Shown here piece after piece: positions 36,867 to 48,847 of a stretch of DNA of 64,000 bases. Within the stretch, counting starts at the first letter, position 1. The number at the start of each line of letters is the position of its first letter. A model generated the notes under the pieces. That model did not search any database and was not told the origin of the DNA. It saw only the letters and a program-made list of their open reading frames with translations. The translations under genes were made by a program, and so were the position numbers. This stretch comes from Lonicera japonica (Eukaryota; Streptophyta; Magnoliopsida; Dipsacales; Caprifoliaceae), in the NCBI GenBank assembly GCA_021464415.1, contig CM038466.1, positions 33,138,833 through 33,202,832 on the forward strand. Reading direction: 5' to 3'.

Positions 36867-37392
36867 GAATGCGTTTGATTGTAAGTATGAAATTTTTATA
36901 AAAAGGAAATAAGTTATAAGTAATTGAATTGTTTAGAATTGAGTTGCATGAAAAATGTAGTGTAATCTTTTGATTGTTTTAATTTTTTACCCGAAAAATA
37001 TTGATTGTATTATGACATTTTTAATGTAGAAAAAATTATTGGTATTTTTTTTACATAATTATATAGTTATGATAGATCTTGTTTAATTGATCTTGATTAG
37101 TAGATTTTAAATATTAAATTTTTATATTATTTCAAATTTTATATTTTAAGTTATAGTATTTTTAATGTAGAAAATGGTAAAAATCTTGTCTCGTGAACTG
37201 TGCCCAAGCATAAAAAACAAAAAACCACCTCCCCAAAGAAAATATTTTCTTCAATTGCCTTGAAAATATACATGTGTGAGTCAAAAGTGAGAATTGAATT
37301 GCCCGAAAAAAATGCAATCAAACATTTTAAATTGTCAAATCAAATGAAAATTGCTCATTTTACATGAAAAATGTTGCTAATCAAACACACCC
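36867..37392. mobile_element. PIF/Harbinger-type MITE (Tourist-like)
   Basis: The left end GAATGCGTTTGATTG and right end CTAATCAAACACACCC are imperfect inverted repeats flanked by TTA on both sides (36864-36866 and 37393-37395), the target size of PIF/Harbinger. 526 bp, AT-rich, no transposase. Confidence 0.6.
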
Positions 37393-38715
37393 TTAACATA
37401 ACACTGTATCATATCGTTTATACTATGTAACGTATCAAAAATTTAATACGCTAAAATTTGTTACTATTATTATAATAAAATTTTGGTATGATTCGATATG
37501 GTACTTAGTATTAACAAATAATCAACTTTAAAAAAAATAAAAAATCAACATAACATCATGCAAGGAGCTACCACTTTAATAAAAATGAAAATTGTCTTAC
37601 TTTATTCCTGATTATAATACTATAATTGTCAGTTTAATAAAATATGAATTTACAGTTCAAATTATAATTTAAACTACATAAGCATTATTTTTCTTGTAAC
37701 ATTACATTAACATGGTTGTTCACTATTTAAACTCACTAACATGACTTAATTTGGATATTAAGGGCTTGTTTGGTAAGTGGTTTTTTTTTTTCCAAATTTC
37801 AAAAACTCAACTCAAAATCAGCTAAACTTTTACACTTTCTAAAATTTATTTCACTTTACTTTCTCTCTCTTAAAAACTTTTAAAACACCATAATTTTAAA
37901 TTCAAAAATCAAAATTAAATAAAAAATATATATTTAAAACATACTCGTCGAGATCTATAAAATAAGATCTATTATAACTATTTTTTGAATTTTTTTTATG
38001 AGATTTTTTAGTTGGTTGAAAAAAAACTCAAACAAAAACCAAATACACTTTTCAAAACACTTTCAAATTCTACTAAACACCATATTTTAGAAACTGAACT
38101 TAAAAATTCAACTCAAAACATCAAGCAAACATCACCTTAGTGTCATTTTGGGAATCAAACAAAGTAATTAATTCAAATCAGTTAATTATTTTTATATCAA
38201 ACAAATAACATATACTTAAAGAAAAACTAATAAAAAGAGTTGTAAGAAGTCGAAATAAATAAAACGAAACGAAGACTAAATAGTGAACATAGATAATGGA
38301 GAAGAGAGAGATAGAGAGAAAGGGTGGCTCTATAGATGGTACTTGATAAATTACTAAACTTAAAGTTACTAAAGACTAAAGATCACTCAGATTATGTAAT
38401 ATGGACCGTCTGCTGTATCATATATATGAAGTTAATTATAGGATATTTCATATTTGGTATTTTGGTAGTATTGGTTCAATTTGGTATGACACGATACAAT
38501 ATATCATAGTAGTACCAATATTTCAATATGGTACGGTATGTCATCAGTATTGATTTTCGGTACTAGTACTAGTACCGTACCATAATATTTCAATATGCTA
38601 CATTACCGAAATATTGGTATGGTAATTATGGTATATTACCGTATAGTTTGGTAATGGTACGGTAACTATGGTATAGTACCGTACTGTTTGGTAATGGTAT
38701 GACAGTTATGGTATA
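37393..38715. repeat. Palindrome-rich AT repeat region interrupted by a MITE
   Basis: Both flanks of MITE copy 2 (37406-37510 and 38400-38710) share GTATCATAT, GATACGATA and GGTATGA-CGATA phrases in direct and inverse orientation, as if one older palindromic element had been split. At 38600-38710 a unit of about 46-48 bp (TGGTAATGGTACGGTAACTA, then TAGTACCGTACT) recurs about three times and can fold on itself. Confidence 0.45.
37762..38136. mobile_element. MITE-like repeat, copy 2
   Basis: Homologous to 33950-34312 in the same orientation: GGGCTTGTTTGGTAAGTGG at the left, CAAACATCACC at the right, shared interior. A TTA lies at or next to each end. Confidence 0.6.
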
Positions 38716-40539
38716 AAATGCCACCCTTACAGCCTGTATTTCTATTTCTCGAAACCATGGCACAAAACCCTATACTGTTGCCTAAAAAAAAATTAGATCC
38801 AATAATATCGTCTTGATCGTCTTTGGAAGATGAGTCCAGTAGCACGAAAACCAACCACAAATAACTGGACACGCACTCCACGCATCAGGTCCATTTCGCC
38901 TGACCAATCAAAGTAGCTACTTCATCTTTGACTTCACCAAATTAAGCTTACATAAGCCAAATCAATGTTGTAATAAAATTTAATACTGGCAAATGCACAA
39001 ATCGATTGATAATATAGTGTCAAGAAAGGTTGATCCCACGAAAACTCAAACAGTATGTTTTATAATTATGTTGTTAATCTTTCACTAAACTCTAAATCTA
39101 GCTAGAAAAATTTACGAAAATTAAACAAATTAAATAAAGCAAATAAAATAAAACAAAACAAAGCAATTAAGTGGACTAAAGTTATAGAACTAAATCAAAT
39201 AATATTATGCAAGATAACAAAATTAATAAATCAATTGACTAGGGTTCCAGAATCATATATTTAATATTATATTCCTTAGTATTCATGCACGTAAACTCTA
39301 CGTTTGTTTCGCAATAATTTGGTCTCTCAACTCTATTATTTGCACAAAATAAAATCGTACAAGTTCAATTAATTTATAAAATTTAATTATAATTCTTTCA
39401 CAATCAAACTTATGTATGATGTCAAAATACTTACTATATCCGTCAAAACACACCTTATATCCGCTCTCAACTAATTATAAGGTGGATCCAACAAAAAATA
39501 ATGAGAATTCAACTTTATTTTTATCAATTAAAATAGGCATCCAATATAAAAAATTGTATTTAACATTGAAGTACTAAATTGATAGAGTCAATTAGTATGA
39601 ACACATGTAAGAGAATCAATTAAATATATTCATCCTAACTCTAACACAAATTTACAGTAATATTAATAAAATTAAATAAATAGAAAATAATAAAATTAAA
39701 GTAAATTTATTTGACATGAAATTAATTAATTAAATAATCTTCAATATTCAAAGTCTTAGCACAATCCAAAATAATAGAAAAAATAAATAAAAGAGGAGGA
39801 AAACAATAGTGCACGACGGAAGCTTTTTGCGTGGCCCTTCCATAGGTTTTATTTTTGTATGAGCTTGGCTTGTGCCCATTCTCATTGTTTCGTTGCTTCT
39901 TATTTAGGTTCCAAAGGACTTGGGTGGTTCTTATTTTAAGGCTCGGCTGAATGAATGCAGGAATGTGCTTGGGCCATACTTGAGTATAATTCATTGAATT
40001 TTCATCTTTTAAAATTGTTGTATTTTGCGTCGCAATTTTGCACCCTAAGATGACTGAATTTGAAAAAGTGAAAAATTGAAAAGTTATAACTCTCGAAATT
40101 ATGTTCAAAATGGGCTTAAGAAAATTCCATTATTTGGAATTCTGAGTAAAAAGTTATACTTCCAGAAGTATTGAACCACTTTAAGTGTCATCACCTATTT
40201 TAATTTTTCTATTTTTATCAATCTTCTCCAATTCTTTTCTAACACGTGAGAAAGCATTAAAAATATAAAAATAGTATTAATATGTTCTCTTTAAAATATA
40301 AATTACCATACTAAATTATGCCGATTTCTTGGTACATTAATCAGTCGATTTAATTAAATCAGTTCAAAACATTTATTTTTGACTGGTTCAGTGCCATTAT
40401 GACATGTTCACCCCTTAGATCAGTTCCTAAGGTTTTTGAACCTTTTGATTTCAAGTCCAACCTCAGTTTTTTCATAATCGTCCTTTATCTTGCTGTTTCG
40501 TTTACAAAGCCTCACAATGGCTTATAACCACATTATACA
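38716..40539. other. Intergenic, no gene seen
   Basis: AT-rich. A 128-codon minus-strand frame (39722-40108) has no recognisable domain and is regarded as chance. No paired repeats found. Confidence 0.45.
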
Positions 40540-43500
40540 GATTCAGTCTAACTCAAAAAATGAAGATATATAAAGTATATACATTGTTTAGTATGCAGAC
40601 AAACTGGGCAATCAAAAAAGGGGTGCTATGAAGTAATGGGTTGTCCATACTAGTGGGGTCATTTTGGGAATCGTCATTCAAATTAAGGTGATGATAAAAA
40701 GGATTCGGGATTACTTGTAACCATTATGACACTTGGTAAAGGCCTTAAATTAAGCATATGTTTGGAATAATACATGGATAATTGATTTTGGTGCTACAGA
40801 TCATATGACATTCGATTCTAGACATGTCACATTTCTGACCCCCTCATCCAAAAAGTTTATTTTCACAGCTAATGATGATTCAGTTCTTGTTAGTGGGAAA
40901 GGGTCAATTCCTTTATTAGATTCCCTGAATTTAAATTATGTGCTCATAGCTCCCTTACTAAAAAATAATTTATTGTCAGTTTCTTTAATATATTTAAATT
41001 ATATCATTATATTCTGGCCTTCTCACCATGTCTTTAAAGATATTCAAACGAGGAAGACAATTGGTTTTGCTATTATGCGAAGAAACTTGTACTATTTGAA
41101 TTTGGCATTGAAGAACAAGAATCAGTTGCATCAGGCCTTACAAATTGGCATGACTCTGGGAAAAAAAACTGAGGATGGGATTTGGTTGTGGCATTGTCAT
41201 TTAAGTCATGCATCCTTTGGTTATTTAAAAAGGTTATTTCCTAAGTCTTTTAAGAATGTTGAACTTTTTATTTTTCGTTGAGAAACTTATGAACTTGTAA
41301 ATAGCCATCATACATCCTTCGCACCGTCGTTTAATAAATGTTCAGTTCCTTTTATGATAATCCATTCTGATGTATTGGGGGCCTCCCCTACTTCGTCTTT
41401 AAATGGTGCTTGTTGATTTGTTACTTTTATTGATGATTGCATAAGAATGACATGGATATGTCCTATGAAATCTAAAAGTGAAGTAATTTCGTTGTTTTAA
41501 GATTCTACAAGCATGTTAGTACATAGTATAAAGCTACCATTCAGGTACTTTGGAATGATAATGAAAGTGAATACATTAGTACATAATTGCAAGATTATTT
41601 TAAGCACCATGTAATTGTTCATCAAACCACATGCTCATATAACTCAACAAAATAGTGTTGCAAAAAAAAAAGAATAGGTGTTTACTAGTAGTGGTACGTG
41701 CGTCACTACTTGGGGCCAATGCTACAATGTTCTTATTGGGGCGAATCACTTATTTCTCCAGTCTATTTAATTAACCATGTTCCATTAGTGGTTCTTGATT
41801 TTCAAACACCATTTGGCGTTTTTCAAAAATTTGTATTGGCTCCCACAGTGTTAAATTTACCTCGATGTGTGTTTGGATGTGTTACATTTATTCATTTGCC
41901 GAAAGAACAATGAAACAGTTAGATTCTCGTGCTCTCAAATGCGTTTTTGTGGGTTACATATCCTCTCAAAAAGCGTATAGGTGTTATCATCCTCACACTC
42001 AGAAATTAATTATGATCATGGATGTTGTTTTTCATGAAAAAAAATGTATTTTCATTAAGGTGAACTTCAGAGGGAGCATCATAGTGAAGTTTAAGCTTTT
42101 GATTTTGTTTGTGGGGACAAGGATAAGAAAACTTAACCCAAAATATTCCCACAATCAACCTTAGAACTACCAAATTCGAAATTACCAAGTTCACCACCAA
42201 ATTCACCACGATCAAACTCACTAAGTTCATTGATGAATTCTTCCTAGTTCTCACGGTTGCCATCGCCTGGTACGATTAACCAATTGTCTCCTTCGGACAC
42301 GTTTGGATCTGAATATCAAGTACCTCCTCCTGATTCTTAAGTATCTTTTCTTGAACCTCTTAGAAAATATCTCCTTAACTGAATCAATAGAGGCGTGCCT
42401 AAACCAACATATGAACCTGATCTTGCTAGTAAGGCCAAATAAGCCAGAAGTAACCATGTGTCTTACGATAGGTTATTTGAATTAAATAAGTCATTTGTAA
42501 ATTAGTTATCTTATGTGTCTATTCCTAACAATATGCAAGAAGCCTTGGGTGATCTAAAATGAAAAGCAACAATGGACGAGGAGATAAAATCTTTAAAGAA
42601 GAATAGTACATGGGATATAGTTAAATTGTTAACGGGGAATAAACGTGTTGGTTACAAATGGGTGTATATAGTGAAATATAAGACATGCGGAACCATCAAA
42701 AGATTTAAAGCAAGACAAGTAGCGAAAGGTTACACACAGATACATATGATCGATTATTTGGAGACATTTGCTCCAATGGCAAAAATTTACATTGTATGTG
42801 CTTTGCTCTCTTTAACAGCAAATCTGGGTTGGCCGCTGTAACAGTTTAATTGAATAATGCATTCTTGCATGGGGATTTAGAAGATGAGGTATAGATGGAG
42901 CTCTCGTTAGGGTACGATGTTCTTGAGAGCATAGAAACAAAGTATGCAAATTGAGAAATTTTTTATATGGCTTAAAACAGTCTCCAAGAGCATCAATGTG
43001 GAAGTTTGATTACAAATAGAGTAATTATGATCATACGTTGTTCTTGAAAAAGTGTCATTGGAAGGTCACAACACTTATTGTTTATGTTGATGACATAGTA
43101 GTCACTAGGGATGACCCACGTGAACGAGAAGCACTGAAGAAATATCTATCTCAGGAGTTCGAGATGAAAGAGCTTAGTGAGCTGAAATATTTTTTTGGGA
43201 CTGAGGTGTCCAGATCTTCAAAGGGCTTCTTCCTCTCTTAGAGAAAGTATGCATTGGATATACTAAGTGAAATTAGACTGTCTACTTGCTATTCTTTTGA
43301 TACATCCATGGAAGAATAATTAGAATTGAAAATTAAAGTTGATCAAATGCCTGTTGATAAAAAGCGTTATCAGAGATTGGTATAAGGCTGATGTACTTAG
43401 CATATAGAAGACTAAAATCTCCTATGCATTGGGTACAATTAGCCAGTTCATGCATAATTTTGGATAAAAGCATATGCGGGTTGTGATGAAAATTCTTAGT

Positions 43501-44047
43501 TATCTGAAAGCAGCTCTTGAAAATGGGATTTTGTTTACAAAGGATAGTGATTTCTTAAAAGCTGAAGGGTACACTAATGCTGAATGGACAGAAAATGGTG
43601 GTAACAAACGGTTTGCATCAGGATATTTTACATTTATTAGTGGGAATTTCATCACATGGCGAAGTACAAAATAAAATGTTGTTTCTCGTTCGAGCGTCGA
43701 AGCAGAATATCGGGGAATAGCAGTAGAAGTCAAAGAATTATTGTGGCTGAAGTTGCTATTAATTGATATAGGTTATCCACCGAGAAAACCTATGATTTTG
43801 TATTATGATAATAAGGCAGCATGTGATATTGCTCAAAATTCGGTTTAACATGATAGAACAAAGCATGTGGAAGTTGATATATTATTCATTAAAGAGAAAT
43901 TGGAGGAAAATATAATTGCAATGCCCCATATACACTCGAAAGATCAGTTGGCTGATATACTCACTAAGGTTGTTTCTAATAGGATATTTTCTGGGTTAAT
44001 CAGCAAGTTGGACATGCTCGATATCTATGCACCAACTTGAAGGAAAG
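40540..44047 (+). pseudogene. Degenerate Ty1/copia retrotransposon polyprotein
   Basis: Copia order (integrase before RT) is visible in broken frames. Protease region WIIDFGATDHMT near 40780 and the following spacer; GAG-pre-integrase WLWHCHLSHASFGYL (about 41185); integrase core pieces IHSDVLGA and FIDDCIRMTW (about 41360-41460); RT pieces GYKWVYIVKYK, RFKARQVAKGY, ETFAPMAK (42650-42790) and LIVYVDDIVV (about 43075); RNase H pieces GYTNAEW, SVEAEYRGIA, YYDNKAACDIA and ADILTK (43565-43970). Many stops and frameshifts. A 5' LTR was not found. Confidence 0.88.
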
Positions 44048-44193
44048 TGTTAGAATATATTATAATTAGTTATGTTTTCTTTGTGTATTATGTTTCCTTA
44101 TTCACCCCTCGTACATATAAATAGGGTCCTCATGTATCAATTTAGATTAACAAAAATAAAAATCTCTTTATCTTATTTTCAATTATGCCAACA
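44048..44193 (+). repeat. 3' LTR of the degenerate copia element (short)
   Basis: Follows the purine run GAAGGAAAG, starts TGTTAGAATATATTATAATT, contains TATAAATAGGG (about 44117) and ends at CCAACA. About 146 bp, short for copia; the true end could lie further right. No matching 5' LTR was seen near 40500. Confidence 0.5.
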
Positions 44194-44369
44194 TCGAATT
44201 GTAGTCTTTGTATAACCATTGTTTATATCTTGGATATTTTGTGTAGGAAATGTCTGAAGGATGTGTCACCTAAGAGTTATAGTTGAATCATTAGTCTTAA
44301 TTGGTATACCTCTTTCATGTCGACAACATGTTGATACTATTACAATAAAGAAAAGAGCTAACGTTGCAC

Positions 44370-44460
44370 TTGCAGATAGTAAGACTCGAACATGAGACTT
44401 ACAAGTTCAAGTGATGATCGATTATCACCGTGACAATCCACTTACTTAGTGCCTTTATAT
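44370..44460 (-). other. tRNA-like / SINE-like fragment
   Basis: On the minus strand CATGTTCGAGTCTTAC resembles a pol III B box preceded by AGTGGATTGTCACGG, as in tRNA-derived SINEs. There is no convincing cloverleaf or tail. Confidence 0.25.
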
Positions 44461-45518
44461 AAGTTGCAAAATAACAATAGTGTAGAGTATTACAAATTTC
44501 AACAATTCGTTGCAAAATGACTCATGATGAAAGTACTTAAAATTTGTATGTACAAATTGATGTTGGCAATGGATGAGATGGACAAAGCATTAATAGTTTG
44601 CACTCCTTGATAAGTTAATCTAAGGGGCCGTTCATTTGGCACTTAAAATGACATTTAAATCTGAAAACCTAAAATTTTAAAATTTTCAGATTTAAATGGT
44701 TTAAAAACTTGTTTTGTAATCCAAAAAATTAAGTGGCCACTTAATTTTTACTACTTAAAACTTAAAAGTTTCATCAAAAATTTTATGTGGCAACTTTGTC
44801 ACTTAAATCTGAAACTTAATTTTAAAGGGTACGAAATGTCAATTTTACCCTCTTTTTTTAACAAAATTGTTCGAGTGATATACTAAAAGCCATAATTTTC
44901 TTGTTGGTTTGGATGTGTTATAAACTTGGTTTTGCTATTTTAATGAGAATCTTTATGGACAATGGTTGCATTATATTATTTAAATATTGTGCATGTGTGT
45001 CTTTTATTCCATATAATAGATGATTTGGTGTATTGAGTATAGCTTACATATAGAAGATCATATCATCGGTTCTTGTAGAATTAAGTTTAATAATTCACAG
45101 TCTTAGATGGAATTAGACACCCATCGGTATGATTGTAGCACAAGTTTTAGTAGTTTATCTTAACTACAGGAAACGGTATAGTTTTAACTCGTTGTGCTAG
45201 TACACTTTGTGTGTATTGAATAAGACCAGTTTGGGTTAATTGTTTTTATACTGACTATATAAAACAATTTAAAATCTCATGGTTATTATGATTACTTATG
45301 CTCTTAATCTTAAAATAATTAATAGACATATATATGTAGTGTTTGTTGTTTTGACTCATTAAGAGTGAGATTCATTTATGGATTAATAATCTTCGTGAAT
45401 TGGATGACGACACTATATGTATGATGAATATTAATTATTGATGGAATCCACGTCCTGGTATAGGGATTGATGATAGCCCCTTGAGAAGCTTATAAGTTTT
45501 GATCATGTCAAACCCTGC
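44461..45518. other. Left flank of element B, no gene; probably an older repeat
   Basis: 44625-44850 looks like a MITE fragment (GGGGCCGTTCATTTGGC). 45380-45518 and the right flank of B (63838-64000) read continuously as one sequence once B and one target copy are removed. That text resembles an LTR/UTR of a copia-like element, from memory only, so B is probably nested in an older repeat. Confidence 0.4.
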
Positions 45519-45523
45519 AGGTG
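45519..45523. other. Target site duplication of element B, left
   Basis: AGGTG directly precedes the LTR terminus TGTGAGAATCC and equals 63833-63837. Confidence 0.9.
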
Positions 45524-47091
45524 TGTGAGAATCCGCAAATGCGGCCCCCCGGGTCTCGTCCCCGTTGGTGGTGGGGGTCATGGGACGTCGGAACTGATTC
45601 CGTCGTTCCATTTGCTGGAGCGTTTTCGTTGATTCATATCAAGTGTCCCTACGTTCTATTTCTAGATGCAAGGGGGTTCATTCAGAGTCGCCAGTACGTT
45701 TTACGAGAAAACGGACAAAAAAGGTCGTGTAAGAGGAAAGGCTATAGACAAGCCTTTCTTTACACGTTTGTCTGCGAAACCGGGATTCTTATAGGGTTCG
45801 GAAACTATATTACGGTTTGGGAAGGTGTTAAGCACCCATTCCGCCCTTTCGGTCTCTAGTGGTCTTATATGTTTATTCTATGTTGAAAAACTTGGATGCT
45901 TTTACCGACAGTCTACTACTTTCTAAATGAAAAAAAACCCTAATTTGGGAAAACGGGGAAAGGAATGAAAACCTTTGTGTTCCGAGATCCGATGTTTTTA
46001 TATTTAAAAGATGTAAATGACAAATGACAAAAACCTTTTATTTTTGAAAGAGTATTCCGTATTATTTCCTCAGATAATGACGGTTTTCTCGAGTTGTGAT
46101 TATTCTGAAAAAGGTTCGGATCTTTATGTCGGGACTAATTCAATATGGAATTTGAACTCTTTGAGGAGAGTTTATCAGACACGTCGCAGTCTATGAAAAA
46201 GACAGGATATGTGGATTTTAATTCCTAGATAAGTCTTTATCGGTCCGGGGTTTTGAAAACAGGGTTTATCCGGACGATAATATACTTACTCTTCTGGTTT
46301 TGAAAGTAGTTTTATCAGGGTCTTTTGTTTTGAAAACGGTAGACTATTGGTAACTTGACAATAAGTTTATTCAAATAAAACGTGGACAGAATAACAGAAG
46401 TAAAACAAGTACACAGATATCTAATTTTAAATACTATAAGGGACTTTCTTTACCTTCCCGACGAGAATAATAATAAGAAAGAAAATATAATACGGCAGAG
46501 GGATCTCTGGCGATAGTAATCTTCTCTTTCTTCAGATATTTCCGAGAAATCGATTCCAGAAACGGAACACGTCGAGTGTTGAAATAGATTCGAGAATTCT
46601 TCAGAAATAAGATAATAGTAAAAAAAATGCTTGACAAAAATCAGATCTAAAGCACCAAATTCTCGGATTCTAATCGCCTCCCTGAACCCTTGGGGTGTTG
46701 GCCTATTTATACTGCTCGGGAGAGATTGTCGCGCGACATTTCCTTAAAAAAGGAGAATGTCGCGCGACATTGTGATATGTCGCGCGACATACGGGAATGT
46801 CGCGCGACAAACGGCTGAAGTGATGGTTCTGACAGATTGATGTGTCAGAAAGTGGTTGGTCTGGTGCAGAGGGGGAATGTCGTGCGACATAGTGGAATTG
46901 TCGCGCGACATATCAGGGATTGTCGCGCGACAATGTGATATGTCGTGCGACAATCTCTCTAAAAAACAAGTTTGTCGGGCGACAAACCCTCCTAGTGTAG
47001 TACCGGGTCCTCGGGTGGGTCCCGGACCCAAAATAGTAGTTCTCGGAGGTCGTTAGGGTTCTTGCGGGGGTCACGGATCGGGGTGTCTACA
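45524..47091 (-). repeat. 3' LTR of element B
   Basis: 1568 bp, TGTGAGAATCC to GGTGTCTACA on the plus strand. Compared with 62264-63832 there are substitutions at about 45982 (C/T), 46437 (T/G) and 46967 (C/T), and one G fewer in the G run near 46692. Confidence 0.96.
46704..46984 (-). promoter_or_regulatory. LTR promoter (3' LTR copy): nine palindromic dodecamers and TATA box
   Basis: TGTCGCGCGACA or a central variant starts at 46727, 46758, 46778, 46798, 46878, 46899, 46921, 46941 and 46973; variants are TGTCGTGCGACA (twice) and TGTCGGGCGACA. TATAAATA on the minus strand is 46704-46711, 15 bp from the nearest copy. Spacings are 31, 20, 20, 80, 21, 22, 20 and 32 bp. Confidence 0.8.
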
Positions 47092-47100
47092 GACCCTCTC
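47092..47100 (-). promoter_or_regulatory. Polypurine tract of element B (weak)
   Basis: Minus-strand GAGAGGGTC directly before the 3' LTR, same as in element A. Confidence 0.5.
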
Positions 47101-47302
47101 GACTCAAGCTCCTTGCTTGCAAGGAATTGAGGCGACTGGAAGAGACCTTGATCCATGGCTCCCGCAGGAACTCTAAGAAAGTGTATGCGTATAGAAGTAC
47201 TTGTGAGTGCCTCCGGAGAGGGCTTGGCGATTGGTTTGCCTCCGCAGAGGGCTTGTGTTACCTCGTTGCCTCTTTCGAGGACTTTCATTTGTTCCACTTT
47301 GC

Positions 47303-47684
47303 GCCTCAGATGGGAGGACTACCGTATGCCTCTCTGGGAGGGCTTTGCCTCAGGTGGGAGGACTACCGTTCGTGCCTCTCTGGGAGGGCTTCGCCTCAGG
47401 TGGGAGGACTACCGTTCGTGCCTCTCTGGGAGGGCTTCGCCTCAGGTGGGAGGACTACCGTTCGTGCCTCTCTGGGAGGGCTTCGCCTCAGGTGGGAGGA
47501 CTACCGTTCGTGCCTCTCTGGGAGGGTTTTTTTAGATCTTCTTGCCTCATGTGGGAGGACTACCATTGTGCCTCTCTGGGAGGGCTTCGCCTCAGGTGGG
47601 AGGACTACCGTTCGTGCCTCTCTGGGAGGGCTTCGCCTCAGGTGGGAGGACTACCGTTCGTGCCTCTCTGGGAGGGCTTTTAAT
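47303..47684. repeat. GC-rich 46-bp tandem repeat (B)
   Basis: About eight units of TGCCTCTCTGGGAGGGCTTC plus GCCTCAGGTGGGAGGACTAC, homologous to 14880-15545 but shorter. One unit near 47526-47550 carries an insertion with TTTTTTTAGATCTTC. All three plus-strand frames are open because the unit is 46 bp. No protein is inferred. Confidence 0.92.
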
Positions 47685-47699
47685 CTGTAAGAAGAAAGA

Positions 47700-48627
47700 A
47701 AATTGCCTCTGGGAGGGCTTCTTGTGAGTACTTTTTGCCTCTGGCGAGGGCTTGTGTTTGTGTTTTGCCTCCGAAGAGGGCTTGTGTTGTGATAAAAAAT
47801 ACTTATTGTCTCTCTTTAGACCGCTAGAGTGAGAGAGAGAAATCCTCGTGAGGGTGGTAAGAGCTCCTCAAGGTCTAATCTTATCCGGATAACCGTTTTC
47901 TTGCGCCTTTCTCGAACTTTACTCTCATGTTTTCCTCGAGCGAGGATACCTCTCTTGGAAGGCAGTTTTCGATTTTCTCTTGTTTCTCGCAGTGCGATGA
48001 TTCGAGATTTTTTCCAAACCATTTCTCCTTTATCATGCTGAAAAGAAAATTTGTTTTGAAAGTTCAACCTCTGATCTCTGTTCTTTTCTTAGTTTTCTCT
48101 TTTGGTGGGCCCACATCGTATTCTGTTTTTTCGATGCCCTTATTTCTTCCTCTTTTGGGAAAGACTTTTCCTGGCCTTCTCTGTTTTTGACCAGGAGTCT
48201 TTTTGTCCCTTTGTCGTGATCAGGAGCCTTACTCACCCAAAACGAAGCCCTGAGCCGGTTTTGGCCTAGCTGTCACTTTTGGTGTGGCTCTCCCTGTCAC
48301 TCTGCATTTCTGTTTCTCTCGCTCGCTCTGGGCGCTCATGCGGGTTCTTTCTCTTTTTTACTTTTTCAATTTTTTCTATTCCCGTTTTATCGTGGCATTC
48401 TGCCTTTTCTCTTTGCTGGTCTCGGTCCTTTCTGTGAGATCAGAGACTACTTTAATCATGGCATTCCGTTCTCGCGTTTTCCGGAGAGATGATTTGGAAG
48501 TTTTATTCTTTAAATTTCATCCTGAGTGTGCGGTTTTTAGCAATTTTCGAAAACTGCTTCTCTGAAGTACCCCTGCAGGAGATAAAAAATGAGAAAAAAG
48601 GTCAAAAATTCAGGGGATGGGGGGGAT
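47700..48627. other. Spacer between 46-bp array and PMD promoter (B)
   Basis: Aligns with 13936-14879 of element A. No conserved reading frame across both copies. Confidence 0.5.
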
Positions 48628-48710
48628 TGTCGCGCGACACTTCGGTACAGGGGTCTTTGTCGCGCGACAATGTGGCCATTTGTCGCGCGACAATCCTCTT
48701 CACTATATAA
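48628..48710 (+). promoter_or_regulatory. Promoter of the antisense PMD gene: three palindromic dodecamers and TATA box
   Basis: Perfect TGTCGCGCGACA at 48628-48639, 48658-48669 and 48681-48692 (spacing 30 and 23 bp), then TATATAA at 48704-48710. The ATG is 138 bp further on at 48848, with a CT-rich stretch between, typical of a plant 5'UTR. Confidence 0.75.
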
Positions 48711-48847
48711 TCCCTTGCTGAGCTCATTCCACCTCATTCTCTCCTCTCTCCTTCTCTCTCTAGCTCTCTTTCTCTCTCTTTCCGAGCGCGGAAGCCCTGC
48801 CGCTTTTCCGATTTTTCCGACCTTTTCACATATTCTACCTATACCTG

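Noticed and set aside
39722..40108. 128-codon minus-strand frame as a host gene
   Set aside because: AT-rich region, no recognisable domain, no promoter or splice context.
45521..46475. Open frame of 112 codons in the LTR (also 62279-62599)
   Set aside because: Lies within LTR R/U5 sequence, no domain, and the counterpart in the element A LTR is not the same frame throughout.
47127..47727. Similar open frames over the 46-bp array in element B
   Set aside because: Same artefact; the frame reached depends on unit count and single-base gaps.
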